Shown here: positions 50,420-58,459 of the stretch, piece by piece
Position numbering within the stretch: the first letter of the stretch is position 1
Layout: each line of letters starts with the position of its first letter
DNA from: Elusimicrobiota bacterium
GTDB taxonomy: Bacteria; Elusimicrobiota; Elusimicrobia; UBA1565; UBA9628
Direction of reading: 5' to 3'
Length of the DNA: 64,000 bases
Assembly (NCBI GenBank): GCA_016218575.1
Contig: JACRDN010000019.1
Span: 248,001-312,000, forward strand
Made by a program: the position numbers and the translations under genes
The notes under the pieces: generated by a model
What the model saw: the letters and a program-made list of their open reading frames with translations, nothing else
Database searches by the model: none
Told to the model about the DNA's origin: nothing

Positions 50420-51664
50420 TCATTCTTTAGTCCAGGCATCTTCAGGTTCTTCGATTCGCGGCGTTCCGTCCTCATTCACGTATTGAGGGCGCGCTGGTTG
50501 GGGAGGGTAAGGTTGGAAGTCATTGTTCCCCCTTTCGATTGCCCATCTTCGTTTTACTTCTTGGACATAGGCTGAGTCTTGGAAGTACTCCGGGATTGTG
50601 GCGTTGCCGGAGTATTTTTCGAGAGGCTTTAGATATAAGGTGGCATCATAAGCGTCCTTGTATGTCTGGCCATCGACGCGGTAGTTGGTCGAAATTCCGT
50701 CGAAGGGCGTTTGAGCGAAGGGGCTGCTTTGATCGAAAGGGACGGCCACGGGAGCTCTGTCGGCCAGCCTGAAGGCCGTATCCCAAAGTCCGTGCTGAAT
50801 TCTTAGAGTATGCGATTCTTTTGTCTGGGTGTCATAATAAGGGTTCGCGTCATGAATTTTGATCGAATATGAAAATCCGGGATGGCGCTGATGGAAATAC
50901 GTGGCCGTATTGTCGCCGAAGGTCCCATCTTGTCTTCTAAGATTAATGGTTCCGTGCCGCGTGTTGATGATAAAAATGCCTTTGGAGCCTTCATCGGGCG
51001 ATTGATCGAGCGTTTCCTTGGCGACCTTGTACATGTGGAAATCACGTTGGTCCAGAGTGGCGTAGGCCTTATCGTAATCTTCGCGGGTGCGGATTTTGTC
51101 CCAGTCCCAGGGCATGTCCGTTAAATGCACTTTGAGTCGTTTCTTAATGGGACGGCTTTTATTGATCCGCCATATTTCTTCCATAAATTCCACGACAGCG
51201 AGATTGTCCCAACCAATGGCCCAACTGCTGTTCTGGTAAACCTTCAGGAGAGTCGTTCTGTTCAGGGTGTCCGCGTTAAAAAAAGCATCCAGCGCGGGCT
51301 GCATGTTGATTGAGCCGACCTCAACAAAAATGTGGCCAACTTTCGCGATAAGGTCCTCGTTGCGTATGAGTTCTTTTAAGAATTGATACTGATCCGCGTT
51401 GAAATGCCTCCCCTCCACAAGGAATACGAGGCGGAATTTGTCCAGCTTGTCCAGGACAAACGGAATGGGGTCTTGACCCTTCTGCTTGATGAAGTCGACG
51501 TAAGGTTCCACCGGGGATTTTTGGGCAATTATGCGGGGTAGCATGGGCATGACCGCGGCCGGGCTGTCCATGGGTGGTTTGGAGCCATCGAAAGAAACGC
51601 CCCCCGGCACGGCCCAAGCCGCGCAACCTGCCGCTATTGTCAGAAGAACTGCTGGAATTTGCAT
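50420..51664 (-). CDS. Secreted ChaN/erythromycin-esterase/Tiki-like protein
   Basis: 414 residues from ATG 51664, which opens a signal peptide (MQIPAVLLTIAAGCAAWA). Central segments FRLVFLVEGRHFNADQYQFL and HIFVEVGSINMQPALDAFFN resemble the Glu-x-x-His and VE motifs of the EreA/ChaN/TraB (Tiki) superfamily, and IFIINTRHGTINLRR matches the late GxxH strand. The C-terminus is Pro-rich. Codon use is clearly AT-richer than neighbours, suggesting transfer. Substrate unknown; haem binding or hydrolysis are possible for the family. Confidence 0.5.
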   Translation of the reverse strand: MQIPAVLLTIAAGCAAWAVPGGVSFDGSKPPMDSPAAVMPMLPRIIAQKSPVEPYVDFIKQKGQDPIPFVLDKLDKFRLVFLVEGRHFNADQYQFLKELIRNEDLIAKVGHIFVEVGSINMQPALDAFFNADTLNRTTLLKVYQNSSWAIGWDNLAVVEFMEEIWRINKSRPIKKRLKVHLTDMPWDWDKIRTREDYDKAYATLDQRDFHMYKVAKETLDQSPDEGSKGIFIINTRHGTINLRRQDGTFGDNTATYFHQRHPGFSYSIKIHDANPYYDTQTKESHTLRIQHGLWDTAFRLADRAPVAVPFDQSSPFAQTPFDGISTNYRVDGQTYKDAYDATLYLKPLEKYSGNATIPEYFQDSAYVQEVKRRWAIERGNNDFQPYPPQPARPQYVNEDGTPRIEEPEDAWTKE

Positions 51665-51692
51665 GGTTGACGGTCTTGAATTTCTATTGTAA

Positions 51693-51730
51693 TAAAAAGA
51701 AGACCCCCCCGGGGTCGCCGGGGGGGTCCC
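51693..51730 (-). terminator. Rho-independent terminator after the porin gene (bidirectional)
   Basis: An 11-bp stem GACCCCCCCGG / CCGGGGGGGTC (51702-51712 and 51718-51728) with a 5-base loop is followed on the minus strand by TTCTTTTTATT. On the plus strand eight T residues (51731-51738) follow, so it could work both ways. Confidence 0.85.
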
Positions 51731-51755
51731 TTTTTTTTGGAACAGTTGGTTAAGT

Positions 51756-53315
51756 TTAGAACCTAACGCGCATGTCCATGTAGGCCAAGGTCGCCGGGTT
51801 GGTCGGCTGCTGGGAAACTGCCGTCCCGCCGCCGGCTGCAACGCTCTGGTTTCCTTCCTTGATCAGCCCGCCGGGCTGATAGGTGCCCCAGCCGAAGCCG
51901 AGACCGATGTTGTCCGAGTGCTTCCACTCGAAGTCCAGGTCTACCTCGGAGCCCACATGCTTGTTGCCGCCCAAGGGCCTGCGATTGCCCTCGGCGGTCA
52001 AGAGCTTCTGGGCGCTGAAGTCCCAGTAAGAAAGCCCGGCCGTGAGCTTGGCCAAAGAGGCGGGATTGACCTTCACGCCGAAGCCGTAGAGGACGGCGTT
52101 GGAGAGGGTCGCGGGGGAGATGCCGGTCGCGCCGACTCCATTGGGAACCAAGGCGCCCAGAGCGGCGCCGCTGGCGTTGGTGAAGCGCCCGGAAATGCTG
52201 CCCGGGCGGTAGTCGCCAGCGATGGCCGTGAACTGCTCGTTGGTGGCCGAGCGGCGATCCCCGGCTCCGGTGCCGTAGCCGAACTCGCCCCAGGGGGTGA
52301 CGGCTCCGACTCCGTTGACCTCGGCCTTGTACCCGCCGTTAAGCAGGAAGGCAAAGCCGGTGTAGGTCTTGGCGCCGTGGGTGGCCACGGTTCCGGCCAC
52401 GCGGTTGTCGCCGAAGTTCTTGGCGATCTCGCCCTTGACCCAGGCTCCGCCCATGGTGGCCTTCACTTTGGCTCCCAGGACGTAAAGGTTGTCGTTCTTG
52501 CCTCCGGCGACGGCCGCCGCGTCGGAGGAAGGAGCGCCCAATCCGCCGTTGGCCGCGGCCGCGCTGCCGTTCTGGGTCTGGCGGTTCCAGAGGTAGACGG
52601 CGGGGTGGACATTTTCATGCCGCTTGCAGGAAAGGACGAGGCCGCGGACGTTGATGCTGTTCTGAGGAATACCGCCGACTCCGGCTCCGATGCTGGTCTT
52701 TCCGACCAGGGCCGTGAGGCCCATGTTGTCGTTGGCCCAGTCGAAGCGCGCCGCGTCGATGGCGGTCACGTTCATGCCGTACATGGCCTTGTCGGAGGGT
52801 CCGAAGTAGATGATGAGGTCCCCGGAGTCGCCGAAGAACTGGCGGCCCACGGTGACGTCAGCGTCGCCCGCGAGTTTGTCGATTTTTACGTTTGCCTGAT
52901 CCACCGCGATGCGGCCGAGCACGTTGGACCCCGCGGTGCTCAGGGTCTCGCTGCCGCCCGCGGCGGCCGTGCCCTGCACGTAGTCGGAGCCGGCCACGCC
53001 GCCTGTGCCCCAGACCCTGTTGTTCTTGCGCAGGGTTACCTTGGAATGGACATCGTCCAAGAGGTCCCAATCCAGGTTCACCATGAGCCGGGTCTGAGTG
53101 TCGCTGATGCGGTCATTGTTGTTGAACGAGGCCGGGACTACGGATCCGGCACCGAGCGGGTTGGCCCGGGTCGCGAAGTCCACGGTGTTGCGTGCGGCGG
53201 TGGCTTGTATGTCGAGTTGACCGCTGACCTTGAGGTTCTTCAGCAGTTCGGCGCTAGCCTGGCTATACGGAAAGAGCATCGCCAGGGCTAACGTAAGTCC
53301 CAGGAGCTTCTTCAT
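51756..53315 (-). CDS. Major porin-like outer-membrane protein
   Basis: 519 residues. Signal peptide MKKLLGLTLALAMLFPYSQASA; mature part of Gly/Ala/Asn-rich amphipathic strands and long loops, ending in MDMRVRF with the terminal Phe. Strong Shine-Dalgarno AAGGAGG. Its own strong promoter, long leader and strong terminator suggest high expression, as for a major porin. No family signature beyond the barrel pattern. The +-strand 457-residue frame opposite is a shadow. Confidence 0.82.
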   Translation of the reverse strand: MKKLLGLTLALAMLFPYSQASAELLKNLKVSGQLDIQATAARNTVDFATRANPLGAGSVVPASFNNNDRISDTQTRLMVNLDWDLLDDVHSKVTLRKNNRVWGTGGVAGSDYVQGTAAAGGSETLSTAGSNVLGRIAVDQANVKIDKLAGDADVTVGRQFFGDSGDLIIYFGPSDKAMYGMNVTAIDAARFDWANDNMGLTALVGKTSIGAGVGGIPQNSINVRGLVLSCKRHENVHPAVYLWNRQTQNGSAAAANGGLGAPSSDAAAVAGGKNDNLYVLGAKVKATMGGAWVKGEIAKNFGDNRVAGTVATHGAKTYTGFAFLLNGGYKAEVNGVGAVTPWGEFGYGTGAGDRRSATNEQFTAIAGDYRPGSISGRFTNASGAALGALVPNGVGATGISPATLSNAVLYGFGVKVNPASLAKLTAGLSYWDFSAQKLLTAEGNRRPLGGNKHVGSEVDLDFEWKHSDNIGLGFGWGTYQPGGLIKEGNQSVAAGGGTAVSQQPTNPATLAYMDMRVRF

Positions 53316-53532
53316 TCTATTTCTGTCCTCCTTAGTTTCGTAAGCCCCACCCGAGGCGGGGATACGTTTGCTTATACCCCGCTTCTGGCGGGGCCTACGT
53401 TTTTTGCAGAGGAGTTCCGCAAGCTAGGCTTGCGCCTCAGTTGACGGCGGCGCACTGGACCGCAAGCTCTCTCTCCGGTCGGCTTGCGGCCTTGCATCTG
53501 CGTCAGTTGCACTGAGCCTCCTTCATTGTAAC
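53316..53532 (-). promoter_or_regulatory. Structured ~217-nt leader of the porin mRNA
   Basis: Between the predicted start of transcription (~53532) and the porin Shine-Dalgarno lie several hairpins. Two GC-rich ones are adjacent: CCCCGCC-AGAA-GCGGGG (about 53376-53393) and CCCCGCC-TCG-GGTGGGG (about 53345-53361). The arms of the two can also pair across (outer CGTAGGCCCC with GGGGCTTACG, and inner GCGGGG with CCCCGCC), so two mutually exclusive folds exist. The upstream ORF stops between them. Further upstream is CGCAAG-CCTAG-CTTGCG. Confidence 0.5.
53372..53512 (-). CDS. Possible 46-residue upstream ORF in the porin leader
   Basis: GTG at 53512, four bases after a perfect AAGGAGG (53523-53517), opens a 46-codon frame rich in Arg/Lys/Gln that ends with TAA at 53374-53372, between the two alternative hairpins. 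It could be a regulatory leader peptide. An even shorter frame (ATG AAG GAG GCT..., 8 codons) overlaps its Shine-Dalgarno. Confidence 0.35.
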   Translation of the reverse strand: MQLTQMQGRKPTGERACGPVRRRQLRRKPSLRNSSAKNVGPARSGV

Positions 53533-53538
53533 GGCCTG

Positions 53539-53568
53539 ATTCTAATAAACATATCCATTTTGTGTCAA
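53539..53568 (-). promoter_or_regulatory. Strong promoter of the porin gene
   Basis: Minus strand TTGACA (53568-53563), 18-bp spacer, TAGAAT (53544-53539). The surrounding 53530-53660 is AT-rich with no gene. Confidence 0.75.
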
Positions 53569-53691
53569 TAGGCTTGACGTGTCATGAAGTGCCATTTATT
53601 TTTTGACCCAGTCCATGATGTGTTGTTTAGTGTTATTAAACATTACAAGAGGCTGATTTTTCGCGGCAGGGCGGTGAAAGCCCGCGCAAGC

Positions 53692-53742
53692 AAAAAAGCC
53701 CCGAGACGGCGAGCGGGAAGCTGCCGTTTTCTAGAGCCGTCT
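53692..53742 (-). terminator. Terminator of the TPR membrane-protein gene
   Basis: AGACGGC and GCCGTCT arms with a 25-base internal hairpin, followed on the minus strand by CGGGGCTTTTTT. T residues also follow on the plus side. Confidence 0.6.
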
Positions 53743-53746
53743 TTTA

Positions 53747-54412
53747 TTATTTGCTGCTAGGGAGTGCGGTTTGGGCCTTGGCCCATGCGGCCCAGGAGGT
53801 CTCGGGGTACTGAAGCGCTATTTTTTGATACGCGGCCTTGGCTTGGTCGGCCTGCCCTAGGGCCTTGAGGCAGCGGGCCAGAGAACTGTGGATTTGGGGC
53901 GCTAGGAAGTGCTCGGAATAGGAGTCGAGGAAGCGCTGGTCGGTCTGGGCGGCGTCCCGGCATCGCCCAAGGGCCTCTTGGGCCAGCCCCACATTGCCCA
54001 CGGCCAGGGGCTTCAAAACCTCGGGAGCCGAGCCCTCGGAGAGCGCGGAATACTCGGCCAAGGCTTCCTTATACTGCCCCTTGAGAAAATGAAGGTCCCC
54101 CGCCAGGAGGCGGGCATAGCCGGCGGCTTGGGTGTTGGGATAATTGGCCGAGGTTTCCTGTATTTGCTTCAAGGCCTGGTCGGGCATGCCGCTGAAGGCC
54201 ATGCTCTGGGCCAGACCCAAGCTCTGCCAGGCTTGGGCGTTTTGGTTGCGCCGGACATGGTAGGTCCCCCCTCCCACGAGGGACAGGAGAAGAATCAGGC
54301 CTATGGCGATGGCCGCGGCCCGGCGGTGGCCCTTGACCCAAACCAGCCCCCTTTCCAGGACGTCCTGGAGCTCGTTGTGCCTGACCTGCTGCCTGACCCA
54401 ATGTTTGCTCAT
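53747..54412 (-). CDS. Single-TM TPR protein, YfgM-like
   Basis: 221 residues from ATG 54412 (a Met seven codons upstream is possible; GGGGGAA lies before the chosen one). Short basic N-terminus, TM helix at ~37-58, then periplasmic TPR repeats (GYARLLAGDLHFLKGQYKEALAEYSAL; IHSSLARCLKALGQADQAKAAYQKIA). This is the YfgM/ancillary SecYEG translocon layout. Function by analogy: handing exported proteins to periplasmic chaperones. Preceded by tRNA-Arg on the same strand. Confidence 0.75.
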   Translation of the reverse strand: MSKHWVRQQVRHNELQDVLERGLVWVKGHRRAAAIAIGLILLLSLVGGGTYHVRRNQNAQAWQSLGLAQSMAFSGMPDQALKQIQETSANYPNTQAAGYARLLAGDLHFLKGQYKEALAEYSALSEGSAPEVLKPLAVGNVGLAQEALGRCRDAAQTDQRFLDSYSEHFLAPQIHSSLARCLKALGQADQAKAAYQKIALQYPETSWAAWAKAQTALPSSK

Positions 54413-54443
54413 GACATATTCCCCCAAAAACAAAAAATAGAAC

Positions 54444-54515
54444 TGCCCCGAGAGGGAATCGAACCCCCATCCTCTCCTTAGGACGGAGTAGCTCTATCCA
54501 TTGAGCTATCGGGGC
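54444..54515 (-). tRNA. tRNA-Arg (anticodon CCU)
   Basis: Starts GCCCCGA, ends TCGGGGC plus discriminator A; loop GTCCTAA gives CCU; T-loop TTCGATT. No encoded CCA. The 5' 27 bases are duplicated at 55278-55304. Confidence 0.95.
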
Positions 54516-54555
54516 GAATCGATCGTATTTTACAAATTTATTGGCTGTTCTAGCT

Positions 54556-54969
54556 TTATCGCCCTGGGTTTTTCCCGTGAATTGAAATGGCATTTCCTTC
54601 GGGGTCAAGCACCACGGCCATACGGCACACCGGAGTCGAGAAAGGTTCCATCTTGACGACGGCCTTCCTGGCGCGCAGCTTATCCACCATCACGTCCACG
54701 TCATCCACCTCGAAGGCGATGCTGCCTCCTGAGTTGGCGCTGGGAGCTACGTCTTCGGCCATGGTCGTGATGGCGAAACAGCCGTTATTGAGGTGGTACT
54801 CGACCCACTGGTCCCGGAAGTTGTTCGTGAGCTTTAGGCCGAGCCCCCCCTCGTAGAACTGCCGTGCACGCGGCATGTCCTTCACCGGGTACATCGTGAA
54901 GGCGATGTGCTTCACTATCCCTGTCGAGTTTTTGTTCAACCGCGCAGGTTCAATCATCGTTTTCTTCAT
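54556..54969 (-). CDS. VOC-family (glyoxalase/dioxygenase fold) protein
   Basis: 137 residues from ATG 54969, with AAGGAGG seven bases upstream. A paired beta-alpha-beta-beta-beta VOC fold: IAFTMYPVKDMPRARQFYEGGLGLK, WVEYHLNNGCFAITT, IAFEVDDVDVMVDKL and MAVVLDPEGNAISIHGK. Candidate metal residues are His at the start of strand 1 and Glu in the middle. Substrate unknown. It lies between tRNA-Arg and its duplicated fragment, in a compositionally atypical 0.8-kb segment. Confidence 0.82.
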   Translation of the reverse strand: MKKTMIEPARLNKNSTGIVKHIAFTMYPVKDMPRARQFYEGGLGLKLTNNFRDQWVEYHLNNGCFAITTMAEDVAPSANSGGSIAFEVDDVDVMVDKLRARKAVVKMEPFSTPVCRMAVVLDPEGNAISIHGKNPGR

Positions 54970-55032
54970 GAATACGGCCTCCTTCAGCTTGCGCAATAGA
55001 ATCTGCTGTTGCGATGCGATTGTGATTTTTGC

Positions 55033-55183
55033 CCGCGTGAAAATGCAGGAAGGCTTTTGACCCTCGATAAAAGACGCCGGCGGATTTTTCCTTGAGCCCA
55101 GGCAGCACATCCGGAGCTGCTTCATGCTTCAAAAGCGGCTCCAATCTCTCCAGCGTCTTCGATCCTGCGTGCTTCACGCGCAT
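55033..55183 (-). pseudogene. Truncated small conserved-type gene
   Basis: From ATG 55183 the frame reads like a known short protein type (TLERLEPLLKH...PGLKEKSAGVFYRGSKAFLHFH) and then loses sense after about residue 50, running into the leader of the VOC gene. I recall full-length relatives continuing with a D-x-x-G-L-F-A-D-V-type segment, absent here. Probably a 3'-truncated remnant. Confidence 0.4.
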
Positions 55184-55275
55184 CTTCCGTCCCTGCTTTT
55201 GGCGTAGCTTGGTTCATGTCTTGCAGGGGGAATCCTGTGTTCTTAATACGAATCGTCCCCTAGTATATTGGAGCT

Positions 55276-55304
55276 TAGCTCTATCCATTGAGCTATCGGG
55301 GCGA
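55276..55304 (-). repeat. 29-bp duplicate of the 5' part of tRNA-Arg (attachment-site-like)
   Basis: Identical to 54489-54517, covering the tRNA 5' acceptor strand, D-arm and start of the anticodon arm plus two flanking bases. The rest of the tRNA is missing. The two copies are direct repeats that bound 787 bp holding the VOC gene and the truncated gene. Confidence 0.8.
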
Positions 55305-55320
55305 CTAAAAAACCAACAAA

Positions 55321-55875
55321 TCATTTTACTATTTCAGAAGGAGCGAGCGGCAGAGCTAGTCGGAACAGCAACATGAATGTAAAGTCACAGATGGCATGAG
55401 CGACGGCGGGAACGAACAGGTTGTTGCCGGAACGCTGGAAGGCAAAGCCGAAATAAACTCCAAGTAGGGAAGCAATGACAAAATGCACCGGGGATGTCGC
55501 ATGGAGTACACCGAACACCAGAGACGCGATGACTAACCCCCATCGAGTCTGTAAAACACCTCTAAATAGCAGTTCCTCGCTACCGCCCGCGAGCAAACAG
55601 CCAAGCGCGACCAATATCAGATTGCTTTGAATTAACTCTCTGCCCCGCCCATTCTTGAAGAGTTCCTGAACGGCAAGGAATGGGCCGAAGGATGTTAGAG
55701 CCATGGCTGCCGCGAGGCCGGCCGGTAGTATGGACCATAATAACGCCTTCATCCAAACATCCGAATTTAACTGCGGCATCAGATGGCGGGGCTCGGTCAA
55801 CAGAAAACGAGATAGAAGTAAGCCGATCGCCAGCACGCATAATTCAACCCCGATAAAGATGAGGCCCATTTTCAT
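55321..55875 (-). CDS. CPBP-family intramembrane metalloprotease (CAAX-like)
   Basis: 184 residues with about five membrane helices. Motif 1 GGSEELLFRG (Glu-Glu-x3-Arg), motif 2 FGVLHATSPVHF, and motif 3 AVAHAICDF supply the catalytic Glu/His. Members process prenylated proteins in eukaryotes and bacteriocin or immunity-linked substrates in bacteria. ATGA overlap with the Bro-N gene suggests co-translation. Confidence 0.85.
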   Translation of the reverse strand: MKMGLIFIGVELCVLAIGLLLSRFLLTEPRHLMPQLNSDVWMKALLWSILPAGLAAAMALTSFGPFLAVQELFKNGRGRELIQSNLILVALGCLLAGGSEELLFRGVLQTRWGLVIASLVFGVLHATSPVHFVIASLLGVYFGFAFQRSGNNLFVPAVAHAICDFTFMLLFRLALPLAPSEIVK

Positions 55876-56765
55876 GCCGCCCTCTTAGGGCCTTTCTTGT
55901 TTCGCTTTGGAGTTTTACGCGTCAACTGCTTGGCTCTCTTCGCCGACTGCGCCAAAGAGAGATAGTTCTCTCGGGTAACGACTTTCCGCCCGCTCTTTTT
56001 TTCCAGTTCGCGGCGGGCGTTGCCGGCCACCGATCCGCCTGCGGTGGCGGCGTGCTTATTCTGGGAGAAGCCCTGGGCGTCGCGGTTGCGGGCGATCTCG
56101 GTGGTGGCGGCTTCGCCCAGCATGGAGAAGATCAGCTCGAGATCGGTCATGTGGTCGCGGAGGTTTTCGCGCTTGAGGCGCTTGAACTCGGCGTATTGGC
56201 CGGGCGTCATGCCGAAGGTCGCTTTGGATATCTCGGCGGTGAGGATGGCGTACTCGCGCTGTTCTCTCACTCCGCGCTTCTTCCATTCGTCGGTCAGCTC
56301 GTCGCGGATGGTGATGGAGCGCATCCGCTTCTCGATCCAGTCGTCGGAGTAGCCTTTAGCCTTGTAGAGCGCGCGGGTGCGCTTGGTGGCGAGTTCGGGG
56401 TCCTCGATCTCTTGGATGCGCTCGTAGCCGACCTTGGCGAGCCAGCGCTTGAACGGCTCGGCTCTGGGGCTTGGGATGGACTGGATCAGGCGGAAAACGC
56501 CCTCGGTGTTGGCGCATAGCATCGCCTGCGGCCCCCCCTCGGTGGGCACGGGAAGGGTATGTACAATCTGTACCCATCCTTTACGAAGTTCGGGGTCGCG
56601 TTGTTTTAGACGCTGGATATACTGCTTGGCGTCGCGAGAGTCGATCAGCGCGAGGACGACGTCCTCCACGACGAACCACCATTCGTTGTTATGGATGGTG
56701 CGGCGGACTTCCTTACGCTGAAATAGGGCGATGCGAGTCTCGGGGTTTGACGAAGGTTCACTCAT
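55872..56765 (-). CDS. Bro-N domain protein (DinD/phage-antirepressor-like)
   Basis: 297 residues. The N-terminal ~105 residues are a Bro-N domain (IALFQRKEVRRTIHNNEWWF, VEDVVLALIDSRDAKQYIQRL, FRLIQSIPSPRAEPFKRWLAKVG). The C-terminal half has the layout of DinD-like proteins (ERIQEIEDPELA; ILTAEISKATFGMTPGQYAEFK; NRDAQGFSQNKHAA) and ends in a Lys/Arg-rich tail. Bro-N proteins bind DNA in phages and transposons; DinD inhibits RecA filaments in E. coli. It marks the segment as mobile in origin. The stop overlaps the CPBP start; its start lies inside the end of the PD40 gene. Confidence 0.85.
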   Translation of the reverse strand: MSEPSSNPETRIALFQRKEVRRTIHNNEWWFVVEDVVLALIDSRDAKQYIQRLKQRDPELRKGWVQIVHTLPVPTEGGPQAMLCANTEGVFRLIQSIPSPRAEPFKRWLAKVGYERIQEIEDPELATKRTRALYKAKGYSDDWIEKRMRSITIRDELTDEWKKRGVREQREYAILTAEISKATFGMTPGQYAEFKRLKRENLRDHMTDLELIFSMLGEAATTEIARNRDAQGFSQNKHAATAGGSVAGNARRELEKKSGRKVVTRENYLSLAQSAKRAKQLTRKTPKRNKKGPKRAA

Positions 56766-57831
56766 GGCTTGTGGGAGGGGAAAATTGTTGCCGTGAGGCC
56801 GATCCCTTCACCTCGAGATATGTGCCGGGAAAGAATATCCTCTGATCGCCGCCGCCGATCCAGGAGGGCCAGCCCACGCGGCCGAAGATCACGGTGTTTC
56901 TTCCCAGAGGCACCCGGACGCCGCCGCCGACCAGGGGGATGCTGCGGCTTGCGCCATCTTGAAGATTCTTCACGACGATGGAGTAGGTTCCATCGAAAGA
57001 GACCCACAGCAACCTGCGGCCATCCCGGCTCCACATCGGCCAATAACCACGCGCCTGGCCCTGATTCAATATTTGCTCGCTGCCGTCTTGGGCTCGCAGG
57101 ACGATTTCCCACTTTCCGTCTTCTTCGTCATCTGCGACCTTGCGCGAATAGACCAACTGGGAGCCGTCCGGCGAATACTTGGGGTCGGCCGCGCAGCAAT
57201 GGCGTCCCAGGTCGGCCGTGAAGTAAGTGAGCTGTGTCCAATCTTCCGGACGATCCGCGGGGAAGGCGAAAACATTCCCGATTCCGGGCTTGCCTCGCCG
57301 CCAGTCCTGAGCGACGAGGGTGATTGTCCCGTTCTCGTTCCAATGATTGTCGCTTTCCATCAATTCCGGCGTATTGGTCAAGTTCCGCAAAGCGCCCGAG
57401 CGCGCGTCGTAGCGGTACAGGTCGGGGGCGGAGGCGCTCGACGCGCTTGAATGCATGTAGATCGCGGATCCGCCGTCGGGAGACCAGTTCGGGTAATCGT
57501 TGAAGCCCCCCTCTGGCTTGCCGATCACCGCGCGGTTGGAGCCGTCCATATCCGCGATGACGACTTGCTTCGCCTTGTATTCCGATTCGTCGCAAAGGCA
57601 GTTGTCATCGATATCCTCGACGCATTCAAGGAATACCATGCGTTTCATGTCGGGAGACGGCCGCACCTTGTCATAGGACACGGCCGTCTTCAGCTTCCGG
57701 ATCAGCCGCAGATCGGTGCCGTCGGGGCGCATCGAGAAAAGGCCGTGCGTCATCCCGTATTCGCGGCAAATGTTCTCGGCGCTTGCGATGGGAGCAAATC
57801 CCAGCAGGATGAGGATGGGGAGTCGAGTCAC
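56758..57831 (-). CDS. Exported TolB-like PD40 beta-propeller protein
   Basis: 357 residues from GTG 57831. Signal peptide (LPILILLGFAPIASA). About five PD40/WD40-like repeats: GLFSMRPDGTDLRLI, VRPSPDMKRMVFLE, YPNWSPDGGSAIYM, PKYSPDGSQLVYSRK and PMWSRDGRRLLWVS. Two Cys-rich loops (CLCDES; HCCAADP). A periplasmic or secreted scaffold without enzyme motifs. TAGAAT lies seven bases before the start. Overlaps the Bro-N gene by eight bases. Confidence 0.78.
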   Translation of the reverse strand: MTRLPILILLGFAPIASAENICREYGMTHGLFSMRPDGTDLRLIRKLKTAVSYDKVRPSPDMKRMVFLECVEDIDDNCLCDESEYKAKQVVIADMDGSNRAVIGKPEGGFNDYPNWSPDGGSAIYMHSSASSASAPDLYRYDARSGALRNLTNTPELMESDNHWNENGTITLVAQDWRRGKPGIGNVFAFPADRPEDWTQLTYFTADLGRHCCAADPKYSPDGSQLVYSRKVADDEEDGKWEIVLRAQDGSEQILNQGQARGYWPMWSRDGRRLLWVSFDGTYSIVVKNLQDGASRSIPLVGGGVRVPLGRNTVIFGRVGWPSWIGGGDQRIFFPGTYLEVKGSASRQQFSPPTSHE

Positions 57832-57838
57832 TTCTTTT

Positions 57839-57844
57839 ATTCTA
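57839..57844 (-). promoter_or_regulatory. -10 box of the PD40 gene
   Basis: Minus-strand TAGAAT (with preceding TTG), seven bases, GTG 57831. Confidence 0.45.
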
Positions 57845-57927
57845 CAAAGGATTTAAAGACACGGGTAGGACCTTTGGCCCGGCTCGGCCTAGACCATTCG
57901 GCCCTCGACCCCGGCCGGCGCGGGGCC

Positions 57928-57933
57928 TACAAT
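57928..57933 (+). promoter_or_regulatory. -10 box of the exported 172-residue protein gene
   Basis: TACAAT followed by exactly six bases and GTG 57940. No clear -35. Confidence 0.45.
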
Positions 57934-57939
57934 TACCTC

Positions 57940-58458
57940 GTGAAGACGATGATCGCCCTGGGCCTTTGTCTCGGCGCGCCCCGGGGCTGGGCCAACGCGG
58001 TCGCGCGCCTGCCCGAGGGGACTATCATCAGCCTGCGCAGCAGCTCCGCGTTGAACACGGAGCACGCCAAGCCCGACAATGAACGCCCGCTACTGGGCCA
58101 GGCCTGCCTATTCGAGGTGGCCAGGGACGTGCGCGTGGGCGAGCATTTGATCGTTCGACAGGGGACCCCGGTCAACGCCCACGTGGCATACTCCTCCGCG
58201 CCCGGCTACGTAAAGACTCCGGCCAGCCTGACCTTGGCGCTCGACCCCATACCGGCTCTGGGCGGGTCGCTGATTTCGGTCGAGCCGCTAAGGGTGGAGG
58301 GATCCCGGGGCTCGGGAGGCGTGCCGCGGGGTTACGTGCTTTGGCTGGGTTTCGACGGACGATCCCGGCCCATCATGGATGACCCCGACAACAAGGGCGG
58401 GCACGTTCGAATAATGCCTGGCGACATCCACCAGGTTCGCGTCAAGGGAGCGCGGTAA
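57940..58458 (+). CDS. Small exported protein, unknown function
   Basis: 172 residues from GTG 57940; the signal peptide is MKTMIALGLCLGAPRGWANA. A longer upstream frame is opposite the PD40 gene and spurious. The mature part looks all-beta (LIVRQGTPVNAHVAYSSAP; LTLALDPIPALGGSLISVEPL), like the small envelope domains that modify surface charge or bind glycans, but I cannot name it. Convergent with apt, whose stop is two bases away. Confidence 0.65.
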   Translation: MKTMIALGLCLGAPRGWANAVARLPEGTIISLRSSSALNTEHAKPDNERPLLGQACLFEVARDVRVGEHLIVRQGTPVNAHVAYSSAPGYVKTPASLTLALDPIPALGGSLISVEPLRVEGSRGSGGVPRGYVLWLGFDGRSRPIMDDPDNKGGHVRIMPGDIHQVRVKGAR

Positions 58459-58459
58459 T

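Noticed and set aside
51918-53291. 457-residue plus-strand frame opposite the porin
   Set aside because: The minus-strand frame has a signal peptide, Shine-Dalgarno, promoter, terminator and a C-terminal Phe; the plus frame has none of these.
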